From Williamsia sp. (GTDB taxonomy: Bacteria; Bacteroidota; Bacteroidia; Chitinophagales; Chitinophagaceae), in assembly GCA_015069695.1 (NCBI GenBank), contig JADCRZ010000015.1, forward strand, positions 1-64,000: a DNA stretch of 64,000 bases. The letters are read 5' to 3'. A program made the translations under genes and the position numbers. The notes beneath the pieces were generated by a model. The model was given only the letters and a program-made list of their open reading frames with translations. It was not told the DNA's origin and searched no databases. Shown here in pieces: positions 36,039 through 46,618 of this stretch (its first letter is position 1; each line of letters opens with the position of its first letter).

Positions 36039-38015
36039 ATGCAACTTTCCATATTGAAAAAGAGCGCAATGAGCCTCGGTTTTATCGCGGCCATGATGGT
36101 GAGCAGTTCCTGCAAAAAGGATTTTTTGGATGAAAACCTGATTACATCAAAAAGTCTGCAGGATTACAAAACTGCACAGGGACTGGATGATTTGTCTATC
36201 GGGATGTACCAAAGTTTGAAATTTCATTTTAACTACGAGTGGGCCTATGCCACTACAAATTATGGTGTAGATGAGTTTACGGTAGGCGGTGACCGCACGG
36301 AACAAATGTGGAATTCCTACGATGCCAATTTAAACAGTCTGACCAGTGAAGTGGCAACCGTTTTCAACAGCATGTATGCAAACATCAATTCTGCCAACAT
36401 CCTGATTGAGAATGTGCCGCAGTATTATGGAGACAATGCCAATAAAACCACCCGCCTGGGTGAGGGCTATTTCATGCGGGGCTTTGATTATTTTAAGCTC
36501 GTAAGGCAATTCGGGGGTGTACCGCTGCAGCTGTCGCAGACCACCACTTTGCAAACCGAATTCACGCGCGCAACGCCGCAGGAAACCTACAACCAGGTGA
36601 TCAAGGATTTTACGCAGGCCTACAACCTGCTGCCAACAACCCCGGCCGAAATGGGCCGGATCACCAAGTGGGCAGCCGCCCATTTCCTGGCCAAAGCCTA
36701 CCTGTACCGGGCCAGTGAATTGTACAACGACTGGAACAGCAGCACCAAGGCCGGTGACCTGGACAGCGCGATCAAATACGCGGATGCGGTGATCAACAGC
36801 GGCAAGCATTCGCTTGCGACCAATTTTGCAGATCTGTGGAACTTCACCGCACCGGACGGACCCAACGAAAAGCTCCCTGAAATTATCCTGGCAGCCCAGT
36901 TCTCCAACAATACGTCTACCCAAGGCCGTTATGGCAACCAGGTTCACCTTTACTATCCGTCGGTATACCAGAACCTGCCGGGGATGGTGCGCGATATCCC
37001 GGGCGACAGGGAATTCCAGCGCATGCGCTCAACCGACTATGCCCTGGATGTATTTGACCGGGTGAACGATTCCAGGTTCTGGAAAAGTTTTAAAACAAGG
37101 TACATCTGCAATAACCCGAGTGGTGCACCCAAATGGACGGCTGCCAATGCGCCTTCACCTGCACTGGTAAACCAGCCCCGGTTTGCCGCCGGCCAGGAGT
37201 CCATTCTCTATATCGTGAACAATCCCGGCGATACCCGCTATTCCGCTACCAGCATCACTTTCCGGGCGCCGCATATGTTTGTGCGATATTTTTCCGGTCA
37301 GCCGGAAAACATGCTGGGTTCACATGGCAATTATGAAGTGAGCCGGTATGTTGGTTTGTCGAAGTTCCAGGATGGCTCCCGCAATGCCGTGGCCTCGCAG
37401 TTTGGCCAGCGCGATGGCATCCTTGCCCGCCTGGCGGAAACTTACCTGATCGCTGCCGAAGCCTATGGCCGCAAAGGATCCTATGCACAAGCGCTCCCTT
37501 ACCTCAATGCCATCCGCGACAGGGCCGCTTACAAAGCCGGTGAAGACAGATCTGCTTATGTAGACGGAGGCATCGCTTACAAAACAAACGTGGCAGCAAC
37601 AGGTACCAGTTTTTCTTATTCAGACAAGAACACCTACTACGAATCTAACGGTGATATACCGGTTACAACAGCAAGTACCCTGTCTGCCCTGCACTTAAAC
37701 AGCATAGCCGATATCCTTAACTCCAACCGGGACTTTTACGCAAAGCTGGGCGTAAGCAGCGATGCAGATAAATTTATCGCGTTTATCCTGAACGAACGCT
37801 CCCGCGAACTGATGGGTGAACTCATGCGGTGGGAAGACCTGACAAGGACCAAAACGCTGGTGAAAAGATGTCTTACATTCAATGATGAAGCAAAGCCGGT
37901 AGAGGGCAAGCATTATTACCGCCCCATTCCGCAATCATTCCTGGATGCGAATTACAAGGATGGAAGACCCCTGACCGCGGCAGAAAAAACAGCCATGCAG
38001 AATCCAAACTGGTAA
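36039..38015 (+). CDS. SusD/RagB lipoprotein of the rhamnogalacturonan locus
   Basis: A 658-residue SusD, longer than the usual 500-550. The lipobox VSSSC places the lipid on Cys25, followed by Lys-Lys-Asp. TPR-like N-terminal helices (including GEGYFMRGFDYFKLVRQFGGVPL) are typical. The C-terminal half holds FILNERSRELMGELMRWEDL, matching the SusD signature. It pairs with the SusC encoded 18 bases upstream and should bind the same glycan at the cell surface. A 359-base gap with a repeat element separates it from the PL11 gene. Confidence 0.93.
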   Translation: MQLSILKKSAMSLGFIAAMMVSSSCKKDFLDENLITSKSLQDYKTAQGLDDLSIGMYQSLKFHFNYEWAYATTNYGVDEFTVGGDRTEQMWNSYDANLNSLTSEVATVFNSMYANINSANILIENVPQYYGDNANKTTRLGEGYFMRGFDYFKLVRQFGGVPLQLSQTTTLQTEFTRATPQETYNQVIKDFTQAYNLLPTTPAEMGRITKWAAAHFLAKAYLYRASELYNDWNSSTKAGDLDSAIKYADAVINSGKHSLATNFADLWNFTAPDGPNEKLPEIILAAQFSNNTSTQGRYGNQVHLYYPSVYQNLPGMVRDIPGDREFQRMRSTDYALDVFDRVNDSRFWKSFKTRYICNNPSGAPKWTAANAPSPALVNQPRFAAGQESILYIVNNPGDTRYSATSITFRAPHMFVRYFSGQPENMLGSHGNYEVSRYVGLSKFQDGSRNAVASQFGQRDGILARLAETYLIAAEAYGRKGSYAQALPYLNAIRDRAAYKAGEDRSAYVDGGIAYKTNVAATGTSFSYSDKNTYYESNGDIPVTTASTLSALHLNSIADILNSNRDFYAKLGVSSDADKFIAFILNERSRELMGELMRWEDLTRTKTLVKRCLTFNDEAKPVEGKHYYRPIPQSFLDANYKDGRPLTAAEKTAMQNPNW

Positions 38016-38148
38016 TGTCATATCTATCATGGCAGCGCACAGCTAGGGCCGTCTTCCGGGCTGCCTGGTTTTTATAACCTGATTTTTATCCGGACCTTTG
38101 AGCGTATGAACCGTGCTGAATCCAGGAGGATGGTACAGTACGGGGCAT

Positions 38149-38270
38149 GAACCCACCCCTGTCTCTCCCGGGAGCGGATAATACAAGCGCCCTTTTTGAT
38201 GGGGATGAGAAGAAAGTGCAGCCTCCTGCAAGTGTATCGTATCCCCTCCTGGGAGGTGCAGGGGGTGGTG
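38149..38270 (+). repeat. Interspersed inverted-repeat element, copy B
   Basis: A 122-bp element in the same orientation as copy A. Left arm GAACCCACCCCTGTCTCTCC with GGGAG continuing to GGATAATACAAGCGCCC; right arm GTATCGTATCCCCTCCTGGG with AGGTGCAGGGGGTGGTGC. The interior CAGCCTCCTGCAAGTGTATCG is nearly identical to copy A. It sits between SusD and the PL11 lyase; an ORF that appears to begin inside it (38147) is an artefact of the open frame. The rest of the gap (38016-38148 and 38271-38374) holds no recognisable gene. Confidence 0.78.
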
Positions 38271-38374
38271 CTGCCCGGAAATGCTTGGGCGATGCGTTTA
38301 CCTGGTTTGTTCCGTCAACTGCACACAACAACTTTATCTCTATTTCATTGCCAAAACCACCAAATAAAGCCTAT

Positions 38375-41300
38375 ATGAGAAAAACGCTACTTACCAATCT
38401 TCTACATGCTAGCTCACTTCTTGTAACCAAAGCAGCAGCTTTAGCGCTATGCTTTCTGTTGTATGTCCAATCCTCTTTTGCACAGCAATGGAGCACGCTG
38501 GGGAACGAAAACCAGGTATCCTCGGTTGCTGCTTCGTACACCTCAATTGTTGTTATTGACAGTGTGCCCTATGTGGTGTACAGGGAAGGCACCGCAGGAA
38601 AGGTAAAAAAGCAAAATCCTGCTACCGGTGCCTGGGAGCAGGTGGGTGACAATATCGGGACGAATGTGACCTACACAAGGCTTTTCAGCGACAGGAATGA
38701 TAGTCTTTACATCACCTATGTAGATGCAGCCAATGGAAACAAACTGGCTGTCGAAATGTACAATGCCGGCACCAATACCTGGGAGCCGGTCGGCAGCAAT
38801 GCCAATCTTTATGTTTCGGCCGGACAGGTTACCAATGGCGTCACGCAGTATAGCTCAACGCCTCGTTGCTCGATGAGCTTTGATTCCAACAATATACCCT
38901 ACATCGCTTTTGGCGACGGTGCCGGCTTAACACCTTATGTAAAAATGTTCGATGGTACTGCCTGGGTCAATGTGGGCAGTGGCGCTGTGAACGGAGCCGA
39001 TACAGCCGTAGCAGTGAGTCTGGTAATTGATGAAGCCGATGTGCCCTGGCTGGTATTTTGCGATTTAAGTTCTGCAACTTCCACCACCGGCAGGATGGCA
39101 TTGTACCAGTTTACCGGTAACAGCTGGGCGCCCATTGTCAATACCATCAGCGGCATCCGCCATACCAGTATGGGCCGCAATGCAGCCGGTAATCTGGTGA
39201 TTGCTTATTTCAACACCGGCAATACCAACCGCGCTACGGTGATCACCTATGATAAAACCGCCAATACATTCAGCGCAACAACTGCCCTGTCTTCGCGGGA
39301 TGCACCCAACCTCAGCATGATCAGCGATGCAGCCAACAACCTGTATTGTTCTTTCATCGATTTTGTTGCTTCTACTGCCCGCCTGGTGGCCCGTGTTTTC
39401 AAGCTGTCTGCCGGTACTGCTACCTGGAAAGAATTAAAAGACCAATCAGTTACTACAGGTATCGATGAGCCGGTGGGCAACCTGATGATTGCTGTGGGCG
39501 GAGACACCGCCAGGCCTTACATCGTTTACACAAAAACAAATACTGGCAACATCACAACACCCGTTGTGCGGGCATTTATACCGCCGGCTGCGCCTGTCGG
39601 TATTACAACAAGAGCCATCAGCAACTTTACGGCTACCGCCGTTACAGCTGGCGGAACCATTGCCACGGATGGGGGATTGGCTGTTACAGAAAGAGGCGTC
39701 GTATATGGCTCCGGCGAAAACCCGACTGTATCCAATACCAAAGTAACAGCTGCCGGCACCGGCCTGGGTTCATACGGCGTTTCGCTGACCGGTCTTACCC
39801 CGGCTACCCTGTATTATGTAAGAGCGTATGCCATCAACAGCGGTGGCATCACCTATGGCAGCAACGTCCGTTTTGTAACGCCTTACAATCCGGATCCGGT
39901 CTTAACAACTGCCAAGCAAATGGAAAAACTGGACAGGGGCGCAGTGGCCTTGCGGACTGCTGCCAACCAGGTCTATCTAAGCTGGAGGATGCTGGGAACC
40001 GATCCTGCTGCGATCAGTTTCAACCTTTACCGCAACGGCGTAAAAATCAACGGCGCCCCCATTGCCAGTACAACGAATTATACAGATACTACCACTACGA
40101 ATGGCAGCTATACGATCAGATCTGTGCTGAATGGCGTTGAGCAAAATGCAGTTGATACAACAAGCGTGTGGGCGCAGAACTACCTGGACATACCGCTGCA
40201 GAAACCTGCCGACGGTATTTCGCCCGATGGTTCTACCTATACGTACAATGCGCAGGATTGCAGCGTAGGTGATCTGGATGGAGATGGAAAGTACGAGATT
40301 ATACTAAAGTGGGACCCGAGCAATTACAAAGACAATTCACAGGCCGGCATTACTGGAAACGTGTACCTGGATGCTTACAAGCTGGATGGTACGCGGCTGT
40401 GGCGGATCGACCTGGGCCGGAATATCCGGGCAGGATCGCATTACACCCAGTTCATGGTATACGACCTGGACGGCGATGGCAAAGCAGAGCTGGCTTGTAA
40501 AACGGCCGACGGCACGGTTGATGGCCGGGGCCTTGTGATCGGCGATCCCATTGCCGACTACAGGAACAGCAGCGGGTATGTTTTATCCGGACCGGAGTTC
40601 CTGACCATTTTCAATGGCATGACCGGTGCTGCCATGGCCACGACAAACTATCTGCCCGGAAGAGGAAGCGTTGCTGCCTGGGGTGATACCTATGGAAACA
40701 GGGTAGATCGCTTTATTGCTGCGATCGCCTACCTGGACGGACAAAAACCCAGTCTGGTCATGGGACGTGGTTATTATACCCGCCTGGTAAGAGCCGCCTG
40801 GGATTGGCGGGGAGGACAGTTAACCCTTCGCTGGCTGTTTGACAGCGAAAGCGGTACTCCTTACAACAGTGTGTTCAGCGGACAGGGGAATCACCAGATG
40901 ACCGTGGGTGATGTAGATGGAGATGGCAAACAGGAAGTGTTCAATGGTTCCAGTGGAATAAACGACAACGGACAAGGGCTTTGGGCAAACGGCATGGGAC
41001 ATGGCGATGCCTTGCACATGAGCGATCTGGACCCCGATCGTCCCGGACTGGAGATATGGCAACCCTATGAAAGTCCGTCCGGAAACGGAAACGTGGGTGC
41101 AGCCCTGGTAGATGCCAGAACCGGTGAGCGGATCTTTACCGTGGCCGAACCGTCTGCAGATGTAGGCCGCGGACTGGCTGCCGACATCGACCCGCGTTAC
41201 AAGGGCTATGAGATGTGGGCGGCAAGGGGTAATCTGTATAACTGTAAAGGCCAGACAATCGGTGCCATCAAGCCTTCCATGAACTTTGCAATCTGGTGGG

Positions 41301-42241
41301 ATGGCGATTTACTAAGGGAACTGCTGGACGGAACCACTATCCAGAAATGGGATTACCTGACGAGCACCCGCACAAATTTGCTTTCTCCTGCAGATGTAAC
41401 ATCCAACAACAGCACCAAGGCCACGCCTTGTTTAAGCGCCGATTTGCTGGGCGACTGGCGGGAAGAAGTCGTTTTCAGAACAACGGACAATGCGCATCTG
41501 CGCATCTATACCACGACCATTCCAACACAATACCGCCTCTATACCCTGATGCATGATCCGCAGTACCGGGTAGCGATTGCCTGGCAGAATTCAGGTTATA
41601 ATCAACCGCCCCATCCCGGGTTTTACCTGGGCGACAGCATGCCGCCTGCTCCAACCCCTGCCATTTATCTGGCAGGTGAGCCCGCAGCTTTGCCTGTAAA
41701 ATTGCTTTCTTTCGATGCAAAAGCAGCAAGTGGTAAAGTGGCCATCAGCTGGCGGACGGAACGAGAAACAAACAACGCCTTGTTTACCGTTGAACGGTCT
41801 GTTAACGGGCAGGATTATACGCCCATTTACAACACCAAGGGCGCCGGTACCAGCAGCAATATAAACACGTATGCTGCCATGGACAATGCACCTGTTACAG
41901 GATTGAACTACTACCGGCTTAAACAGACAGATCAGGATGAACATTTTACCTATTCCATCGTGAGAACAGTCAGCTTCACCGGCAAAGAAAATCTGTTGAC
42001 AGCTTTCCCGAACCCTGCAACCAATGCTGTACAATTGCAGCTTTCATCCGGTTCTGCTGCAACCGACCTGCAGCTTTTGGTAAGCTCCCCGGAAGGAAAG
42101 GCCATGCTGCAGGCAGTTGGCTCATTGCCGCAGATAAACAAAGTCCTCAACGCCCGGCTTGCATCATTCAGCAAGGGCACTTACATCATCCAGGTTGTTG
42201 ATCAATCAAAAACATATACGACGAAAATTATAAAGCAATAG
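38375..42241 (+). CDS. Rhamnogalacturonan lyase, PL11, with type IX secretion domain
   Basis: A 1,288-residue multidomain secreted enzyme. Signal peptide to about residue 36 (SSFAQ); a propeller-like region of repeated W-x-x-V-G modules (about 37-400); a fibronectin-III-like module (about 405-505); the PL11 domain (about 507-1095) starting QMEKLDRGAVAL, with FG-GAP-like calcium loops GDLDGDGKYEI (about 629) and YDLDGDGKAELAC and GDVDGDGKQEVFNG; a linker beta domain (about 1100-1205); and a C-terminal sorting domain from AFPNPATN (about 1209) to KIIKQ, the type A signal for the type IX system. PL11 enzymes cleave the rhamnose-galacturonate backbone of RG-I by beta-elimination. It closes the ECF/SusCD operon and is followed by a strong terminator. 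Confidence 0.9.
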   Translation: MRKTLLTNLLHASSLLVTKAAALALCFLLYVQSSFAQQWSTLGNENQVSSVAASYTSIVVIDSVPYVVYREGTAGKVKKQNPATGAWEQVGDNIGTNVTYTRLFSDRNDSLYITYVDAANGNKLAVEMYNAGTNTWEPVGSNANLYVSAGQVTNGVTQYSSTPRCSMSFDSNNIPYIAFGDGAGLTPYVKMFDGTAWVNVGSGAVNGADTAVAVSLVIDEADVPWLVFCDLSSATSTTGRMALYQFTGNSWAPIVNTISGIRHTSMGRNAAGNLVIAYFNTGNTNRATVITYDKTANTFSATTALSSRDAPNLSMISDAANNLYCSFIDFVASTARLVARVFKLSAGTATWKELKDQSVTTGIDEPVGNLMIAVGGDTARPYIVYTKTNTGNITTPVVRAFIPPAAPVGITTRAISNFTATAVTAGGTIATDGGLAVTERGVVYGSGENPTVSNTKVTAAGTGLGSYGVSLTGLTPATLYYVRAYAINSGGITYGSNVRFVTPYNPDPVLTTAKQMEKLDRGAVALRTAANQVYLSWRMLGTDPAAISFNLYRNGVKINGAPIASTTNYTDTTTTNGSYTIRSVLNGVEQNAVDTTSVWAQNYLDIPLQKPADGISPDGSTYTYNAQDCSVGDLDGDGKYEIILKWDPSNYKDNSQAGITGNVYLDAYKLDGTRLWRIDLGRNIRAGSHYTQFMVYDLDGDGKAELACKTADGTVDGRGLVIGDPIADYRNSSGYVLSGPEFLTIFNGMTGAAMATTNYLPGRGSVAAWGDTYGNRVDRFIAAIAYLDGQKPSLVMGRGYYTRLVRAAWDWRGGQLTLRWLFDSESGTPYNSVFSGQGNHQMTVGDVDGDGKQEVFNGSSGINDNGQGLWANGMGHGDALHMSDLDPDRPGLEIWQPYESPSGNGNVGAALVDARTGERIFTVAEPSADVGRGLAADIDPRYKGYEMWAARGNLYNCKGQTIGAIKPSMNFAIWWDGDLLRELLDGTTIQKWDYLTSTRTNLLSPADVTSNNSTKATPCLSADLLGDWREEVVFRTTDNAHLRIYTTTIPTQYRLYTLMHDPQYRVAIAWQNSGYNQPPHPGFYLGDSMPPAPTPAIYLAGEPAALPVKLLSFDAKAASGKVAISWRTERETNNALFTVERSVNGQDYTPIYNTKGAGTSSNINTYAAMDNAPVTGLNYYRLKQTDQDEHFTYSIVRTVSFTGKENLLTAFPNPATNAVQLQLSSGSAATDLQLLVSSPEGKAMLQAVGSLPQINKVLNARLASFSKGTYIIQVVDQSKTYTTKIIKQ

Positions 42242-42298
42242 GAATGCAGTAGAAAGCGGCGACAACGATCGTCGCGTCAACAATGACATGAACAAGCG

Positions 42299-42336
42299 GG
42301 AGGCGTTCTTCGAGAGAAGGACGCCTCCTTTTTTTT
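42299..42336 (+). terminator. Rho-independent terminator after the PL11 gene
   Basis: GGAGGCGT at 42299-42306 pairs with ACGCCTCC at 42321-42328; the stem extends inward through CTT/AAG with a T-G wobble, and eight T follow (42329-42336). It lies 58 bases after the PL11 stop and separates this locus from the kdp operon. Confidence 0.9.
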
Positions 42337-42635
42337 AGCCCAACTTTTTCAAAATGAAAAACAAACCTTGCCAAAATGAAAAGGTTTTTGCTTTTCTATA
42401 AATTATGCATTTTTTCTTCTGTTCGCCGAAACCCTTGCTGCCGTTGCATTTCGGCAGAATAAGCTTTAAGGATTTCAGGAGGGTATACAGTTTGTTTCTT
42501 AACCGGCATGCAAGAAAACAAACCATCTAAAACCCACCCCTAACCCCCTGATCGCCCAATGCATCCAATCAGATTCACACAAACATTCATTATGAAAGCT
42601 TCTCCCCATCGCTTCACCCAATCAAGAACAAACCC
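42337..42635. other. Intergenic region upstream of the kdp operon
   Basis: About 300 bases between the terminator and the first tiny kdp ORF. No credible ORF on either strand. AACCCACCCCTAACCCC at about 42530-42546 resembles the outer arm of the interspersed repeats but has no partner arm. I recognise no riboswitch and no clear TAnnTTTG box; the kdp promoter should lie here. Confidence 0.45.
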
Positions 42636-42719
42636 ATGCTAATACCCATTTTACTGCTCGCTGGTTTTATCTGCTTCTGGTTGTTTTTCAAGTCCATTGA
42701 TTTTTTTGAAAACATCTAA
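42636..42719 (+). CDS. Tiny membrane protein ahead of kdpF (27 aa)
   Basis: ATG to TAA encodes MLIPILLLAGFICFWLFFKS plus IDFFENI, a single hydrophobic helix with a short polar tail. It ends 10 bases before the kdpF start, on the same strand and in tight operon spacing. I do not know a named family; I suspect it is a conserved accessory subunit or assembly factor of the Bacteroidota Kdp complex, analogous in size to KdpF. Only its compact hydrophobic composition, uninterrupted frame and position support it. Confidence 0.55.
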   Translation: MLIPILLLAGFICFWLFFKSIDFFENI

Positions 42720-42729
42720 AGTTACCGCT

Positions 42730-42810
42730 ATGATGACCGTATTATTTATCCTGTCCCTCCTGGTTTTCATCTACCTCGTGTATGTGCTTTTAAAACCGGA
42801 AAAATTTTAA
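42730..42810 (+). CDS. KdpF, small subunit of the K+-transporting ATPase
   Basis: A 26-residue one-helix protein starting MMTVLFILSLLVFIYLVYVL and ending LKPEKF. The C-terminal LLKPEKF is the KdpF hallmark. It stabilises the KdpABC complex in the inner membrane. It lies 12 bases before kdpA. An ATG three bases later (42733) is an equally good start. Confidence 0.88.
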   Translation: MMTVLFILSLLVFIYLVYVLLKPEKF

Positions 42811-42822
42811 AGAAATAGATTT

Positions 42823-44541
42823 ATGAACAAAGAAATTCTGGGTATCCTGCTCACCTATGGACTCACCATCTTGCTGGCCATTCCCCTGGGCAAAGCGATC
42901 GCCCGTTGGCTCAATGGGGAAAGATCAGCCTGGAACGCAATGGCTCCCCTTGAACACCTGATCTACCGGCTGGCTGGTGTGAACCCGGCCGAAGAAATGA
43001 ACTGGAAGCAGCACCTGAAAGCCCTGCTCACCATCAACCTTGTTTGGTTTGCGTATGGATTTTTTATGCTGATCTTTCAGGGTTCACTTCCCCTCAATCC
43101 TGATGGCAACCCATCCCAGTCGCCAGACCTGGCTTTTAATACCGTGATCTCTTTTATCGTGAACTGCGACCTGCAGCATTATTCCGGCGAAAGCGGGCTC
43201 ACTTATCTTACCCAGGTATTTGTAGCCAGCTTTTTTCAGTTCGTCTCTGCCGCTTCAGGCATCGCTGCCTTGTTTGTTTTGTTCAGGGCTTTGCGCAGCA
43301 AGGTCACCCATCAGCTGGGTAATTTCTGGGTCTTTTTTGTGCAATCCATCACGCGCATTCTTTTGCCCCTGGCCTTTGTAGTAGCTGTTATCCTGGCTTT
43401 GAGCGGTACGCCTGCTTCCTGGGCCGGAAAGGATTCTATTGCAACGCTCCAGGGCGATTCTGTGCAGGTAAGCCGCGGGCCTGCAGCCGCCATGATTGCC
43501 ATCAAACAGCTAGGCACAAACGGCGGTGGCTGGTTCGGGGCCAACTCTGCGCACCCGCTGGAAAATCCCAATTACCTGACCAATATGGTAGAAGCCATCA
43601 GCATCCTGCTGGTTCCTGTAGCCCTGGTATTTGCGCTGGGTTTTTACCTGAAGAAGCAAAGACTCTCGCGGGTCATTTACGCTGTGATGACGGTCGGATT
43701 TGTAGTGCTTGTATCATTGGCCGTTTCGCAGGAAATCGCTGGCAGTCCGGTCATCAGTAAACTCGGCATCGCACAAGGCAGCGGCAGCATGGAAGGCAAG
43801 GAAGTACGCTTCGGTGCGGCAGCTACCGGGTACTGGAGCATCGTGACCACCGCTACTTCCAACGGCAGTGTGAACGGCATGCACGACAGCACCATGCCGC
43901 TTAGTGGCTTTGCGCAAATACTGGATATGATGATCAACGCATTTTATGGCGGTGTGGGCGTGGGCCTGCTGAACTATTTTGTGTTTCTTATCATTGCCGT
44001 ATTTATTTCAGGTTTGATGGTAGGGCGTACGCCGGAGTTCCTGGGCAGAAAGATAGAAGCAAGGGAAATGAAGATCGCTGCCCTTGTTGCGATCCTTCAT
44101 CCGCTCCTTATTCTGGCCGGTACGGCTTTGTCGTCGCATATCCTGGTGCACCATCCCGGTGCTGCCTGGGCCGTGAAGCCCGGTGCCTGGCTGAACAATC
44201 CGGGTTATCATGGGTACAGCGAGATGCTGTATGAATATACATCCTCTGCGGCCAACAACGGGAGCGGGTTTGAAGGCCTGGCCGACAACAACCTGTTCTG
44301 GAACATCAGCTGCGGCTTTGTGCTGATCCTCGGCCGTTATCTGCCGATCATTGGTCCGGTAGCAATTGCAGGAATTCTAGCAGGCAAAAAATGGACACCC
44401 GAAAGCGCCGGCACCCTGAAAAGTGACAGCTACACATTTGGCCTGATGACCTTCGCCGTGATCGTGATCATTGCTGCCCTGTCCTTTTTTCCTGCGCTCG
44501 CGCTCGGACCGCTCGCAGAATATTTTTCCATCAACAAATAA
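42823..44541 (+). CDS. KdpA, K+-binding channel-like subunit
   Basis: A 572-residue membrane protein of the KdpFABC high-affinity potassium pump, related to the SKT channel-like superfamily. Four P-loop regions are visible, including [18 protein letters not shown] and [21 protein letters not shown], with the conserved [13 protein letters not shown]-type segment between. Length is normal. It binds K+ from the periplasm and passes it to KdpB. Followed 11 bases later by kdpB. Confidence 0.97.
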   Translation: MNKEILGILLTYGLTILLAIPLGKAIARWLNGERSAWNAMAPLEHLIYRLAGVNPAEEMNWKQHLKALLTINLVWFAYGFFMLIFQGSLPLNPDGNPSQSPDLAFNTVISFIVNCDLQHYSGESGLTYLTQVFVASFFQFVSAASGIAALFVLFRALRSKVTHQLGNFWVFFVQSITRILLPLAFVVAVILALSGTPASWAGKDSIATLQGDSVQVSRGPAAAMIAIKQLGTNGGGWFGANSAHPLENPNYLTNMVEAISILLVPVALVFALGFYLKKQRLSRVIYAVMTVGFVVLVSLAVSQEIAGSPVISKLGIAQGSGSMEGKEVRFGAAATGYWSIVTTATSNGSVNGMHDSTMPLSGFAQILDMMINAFYGGVGVGLLNYFVFLIIAVFISGLMVGRTPEFLGRKIEAREMKIAALVAILHPLLILAGTALSSHILVHHPGAAWAVKPGAWLNNPGYHGYSEMLYEYTSSAANNGSGFEGLADNNLFWNISCGFVLILGRYLPIIGPVAIAGILAGKKWTPESAGTLKSDSYTFGLMTFAVIVIIAALSFFPALALGPLAEYFSINK

Positions 44542-44552
44542 CAACCACCACA

Positions 44553-46607
44553 ATGGCTCTTCAAAAAAATAAAACCGGTTTATTTCAGGCTGACCTGGTA
44601 GGCACAGCCCTGAAGCAATCTTTCGTGAAATTGGATCCGCGGCTCATGATAAAAAATCCGGTCATGTTTACCGTGGAAATCGGCACCCTCGTCATGCTGG
44701 CGGTCGTACTGTATGCTGCTTTCACCCGCGACCATTCACAAGGCTCTGTTGGATACAACGGGGCTGTTTTTGCCGTGCTGTTGATCACCCTGCTGTTTGC
44801 CAACTTTGCAGAAGCCATCGCAGAAGCAAGAGGCAAGGCCCAGGCCGAAAGCCTGCGCAGAACCCGCCAGGATACACCGGCAAAAAAGATCATCCCCGTA
44901 GGAGAAATCACCACCAATGAAGTAAAGCTTGTCTCCTCTTCACAACTTCAGCTGGACGACCGGTTTGTCTGTGAGGCCGGGGATGTGATCCCGATGGACG
45001 GGGAGATCGTTGAAGGAATTGCCACCATCGATGAAAGCGCCATCACCGGTGAAAGTGCACCCGTGATCCGCGAAGCAGGCGGGGATAAATCATCTGTGAC
45101 CGGGGGTACAAAAGTGCTCAGCGACCGGATCGTCGTGCAAGTGACCACCAGGCCGGGTGAGACCTTCCTGGATAAAATGATCGCGCTCGTAGAAGGCGCC
45201 AACCGGCAAAAGACACCCAATGAAATTGCGCTCACCATTCTGCTGGCATCTTTTACGATCGTGTTTATCATCGTATGCGTAACGCTGAAACCCTTTGCCG
45301 ATTATGCGCAAACACCCATAACGATTGCCGCTTTTATTTCCTTGTTTGTATGTCTCATTCCAACAACGATCGGCGGACTGCTCAGCGCCATCGGGATCGC
45401 AGGCATGGATAGAGCCCTTCGCGCAAACGTGATTGCAAAAAGCGGTAAAGCAGTAGAGACCGCCGGCGACGTGGATACCCTGCTGTTAGACAAAACCGGC
45501 ACCATCACCATTGGCAATCGCAAAGCCACCCATTTTTACTCAACGGACGGGCTGGGCGAAAAGGAATTTATAGAACTGGCCGCCCTGAGCTCACTTGCTG
45601 ATGATACGCCGGAGGGCAAATCGATCGTTGAGCTGGCCCTGCAGAATGGTGTTAACCAGCGGCGGGATCCTGCCATGCAGTTTGTCAATTTTACGGCTGA
45701 AACCCGCAGCAGTGGCGTAAACCTGCCCGGCGGCAGGCAGATCCGCAAAGGGGCCCAAGATGCCATCAGGAATATGGTGACAAAGGCCGGGCACAGCTTC
45801 CCCGACGCCATTTCCAGCCGGGTTCAAAGCATTGCGCAAAACGGCGGCACGCCCCTGGTAGTAGCGGAGAACGGAGAAGCAAAGGGCGTGATCGAGTTGC
45901 AGGATATCATCAAACCCGGCATCCAGCAACGTTTTGAGCGCCTGCGCAAGATGGGCGTTAAAACAGTGATGGTTACAGGTGATAATCCGCTCACCGCAAA
46001 ATACATTGCTACCAAAGCCGGGGTGGATGATTTTATCGCCGAAGCAAAACCGGAGGACAAAATGAACTACATCAAAAAGGAACAGGCGACCGGCAAGCTG
46101 GTAGCGATGATGGGCGACGGCACCAACGACGCACCTGCGCTGGCCCAGGCCGATGTAGGTGTGGCCATGAACAGCGGTACACAAGCCGCCAAGGAAGCAG
46201 GCAATATGGTTGACCTGGACAATGACCCTACCAAGTTGATCGAGGTGGTGGAGATCGGTAAGCAACTCCTGATCACCAGGGGCACGCTTACAACCTTTTC
46301 TATTGCCAATGATGTGGCAAAATATTTTGCCATCGTTCCCGCACTGTTCGTCGCATCGATCCCGGCCCTGCAAGGCCTCAATATCATGCACCTGAAAAGT
46401 CCGGAGTCTGCGATCCTTTCGGCCGTGATCTTTAACGCCATCATTATTCCCTTGTTGATACCCCTGGCCCTGCGCGGCGTTGAATACAAACCCATCGGGG
46501 CTTCCGCGCTGCTGCGAAGAAACCTCCTGATCTATGGCTTTGGCGGCATCATCGTTCCCTTTATCGGCATCAAATTGATCGACCTGCTTATCGGGTTGTT
46601 CCTCTAA
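44553..46607 (+). CDS. KdpB, P-type ATPase subunit
   Basis: A 684-residue P-type ATPase. Phosphorylated Asp313 in DKTGT, the actuator motif TGES (ITGESAPVI) and the hinge [16 protein letters not shown] are intact. It hydrolyses ATP to drive K+ uptake with KdpA and KdpC. Transmembrane segments at about 40-60, 65-85, 220-280 and the C-terminal third. Operon spacing of 11 bases on both sides. Confidence 0.97.
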   Translation: MALQKNKTGLFQADLVGTALKQSFVKLDPRLMIKNPVMFTVEIGTLVMLAVVLYAAFTRDHSQGSVGYNGAVFAVLLITLLFANFAEAIAEARGKAQAESLRRTRQDTPAKKIIPVGEITTNEVKLVSSSQLQLDDRFVCEAGDVIPMDGEIVEGIATIDESAITGESAPVIREAGGDKSSVTGGTKVLSDRIVVQVTTRPGETFLDKMIALVEGANRQKTPNEIALTILLASFTIVFIIVCVTLKPFADYAQTPITIAAFISLFVCLIPTTIGGLLSAIGIAGMDRALRANVIAKSGKAVETAGDVDTLLLDKTGTITIGNRKATHFYSTDGLGEKEFIELAALSSLADDTPEGKSIVELALQNGVNQRRDPAMQFVNFTAETRSSGVNLPGGRQIRKGAQDAIRNMVTKAGHSFPDAISSRVQSIAQNGGTPLVVAENGEAKGVIELQDIIKPGIQQRFERLRKMGVKTVMVTGDNPLTAKYIATKAGVDDFIAEAKPEDKMNYIKKEQATGKLVAMMGDGTNDAPALAQADVGVAMNSGTQAAKEAGNMVDLDNDPTKLIEVVEIGKQLLITRGTLTTFSIANDVAKYFAIVPALFVASIPALQGLNIMHLKSPESAILSAVIFNAIIIPLLIPLALRGVEYKPIGASALLRRNLLIYGFGGIIVPFIGIKLIDLLIGLFL

Positions 46608-46618
46608 AAAGATAAAAT

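Noticed and set aside
38147-38374. N-terminal extension of the PL11 gene starting inside repeat copy B
   Set aside because: The extra 76 residues come from the repeat and lack signal-peptide character; the ATG at 38375 gives a proper signal peptide.
42530-42546. AACCCACCCCTAACCCC as a fourth repeat copy
   Set aside because: Only an arm-like stretch; no CCCGGG palindrome, inner block or opposite arm. Could be a decayed remnant but is too short to support.
42337-42635. Riboswitch upstream of kdp
   Set aside because: I could not recognise a c-di-AMP (ydaO-type) or other known riboswitch core by eye.
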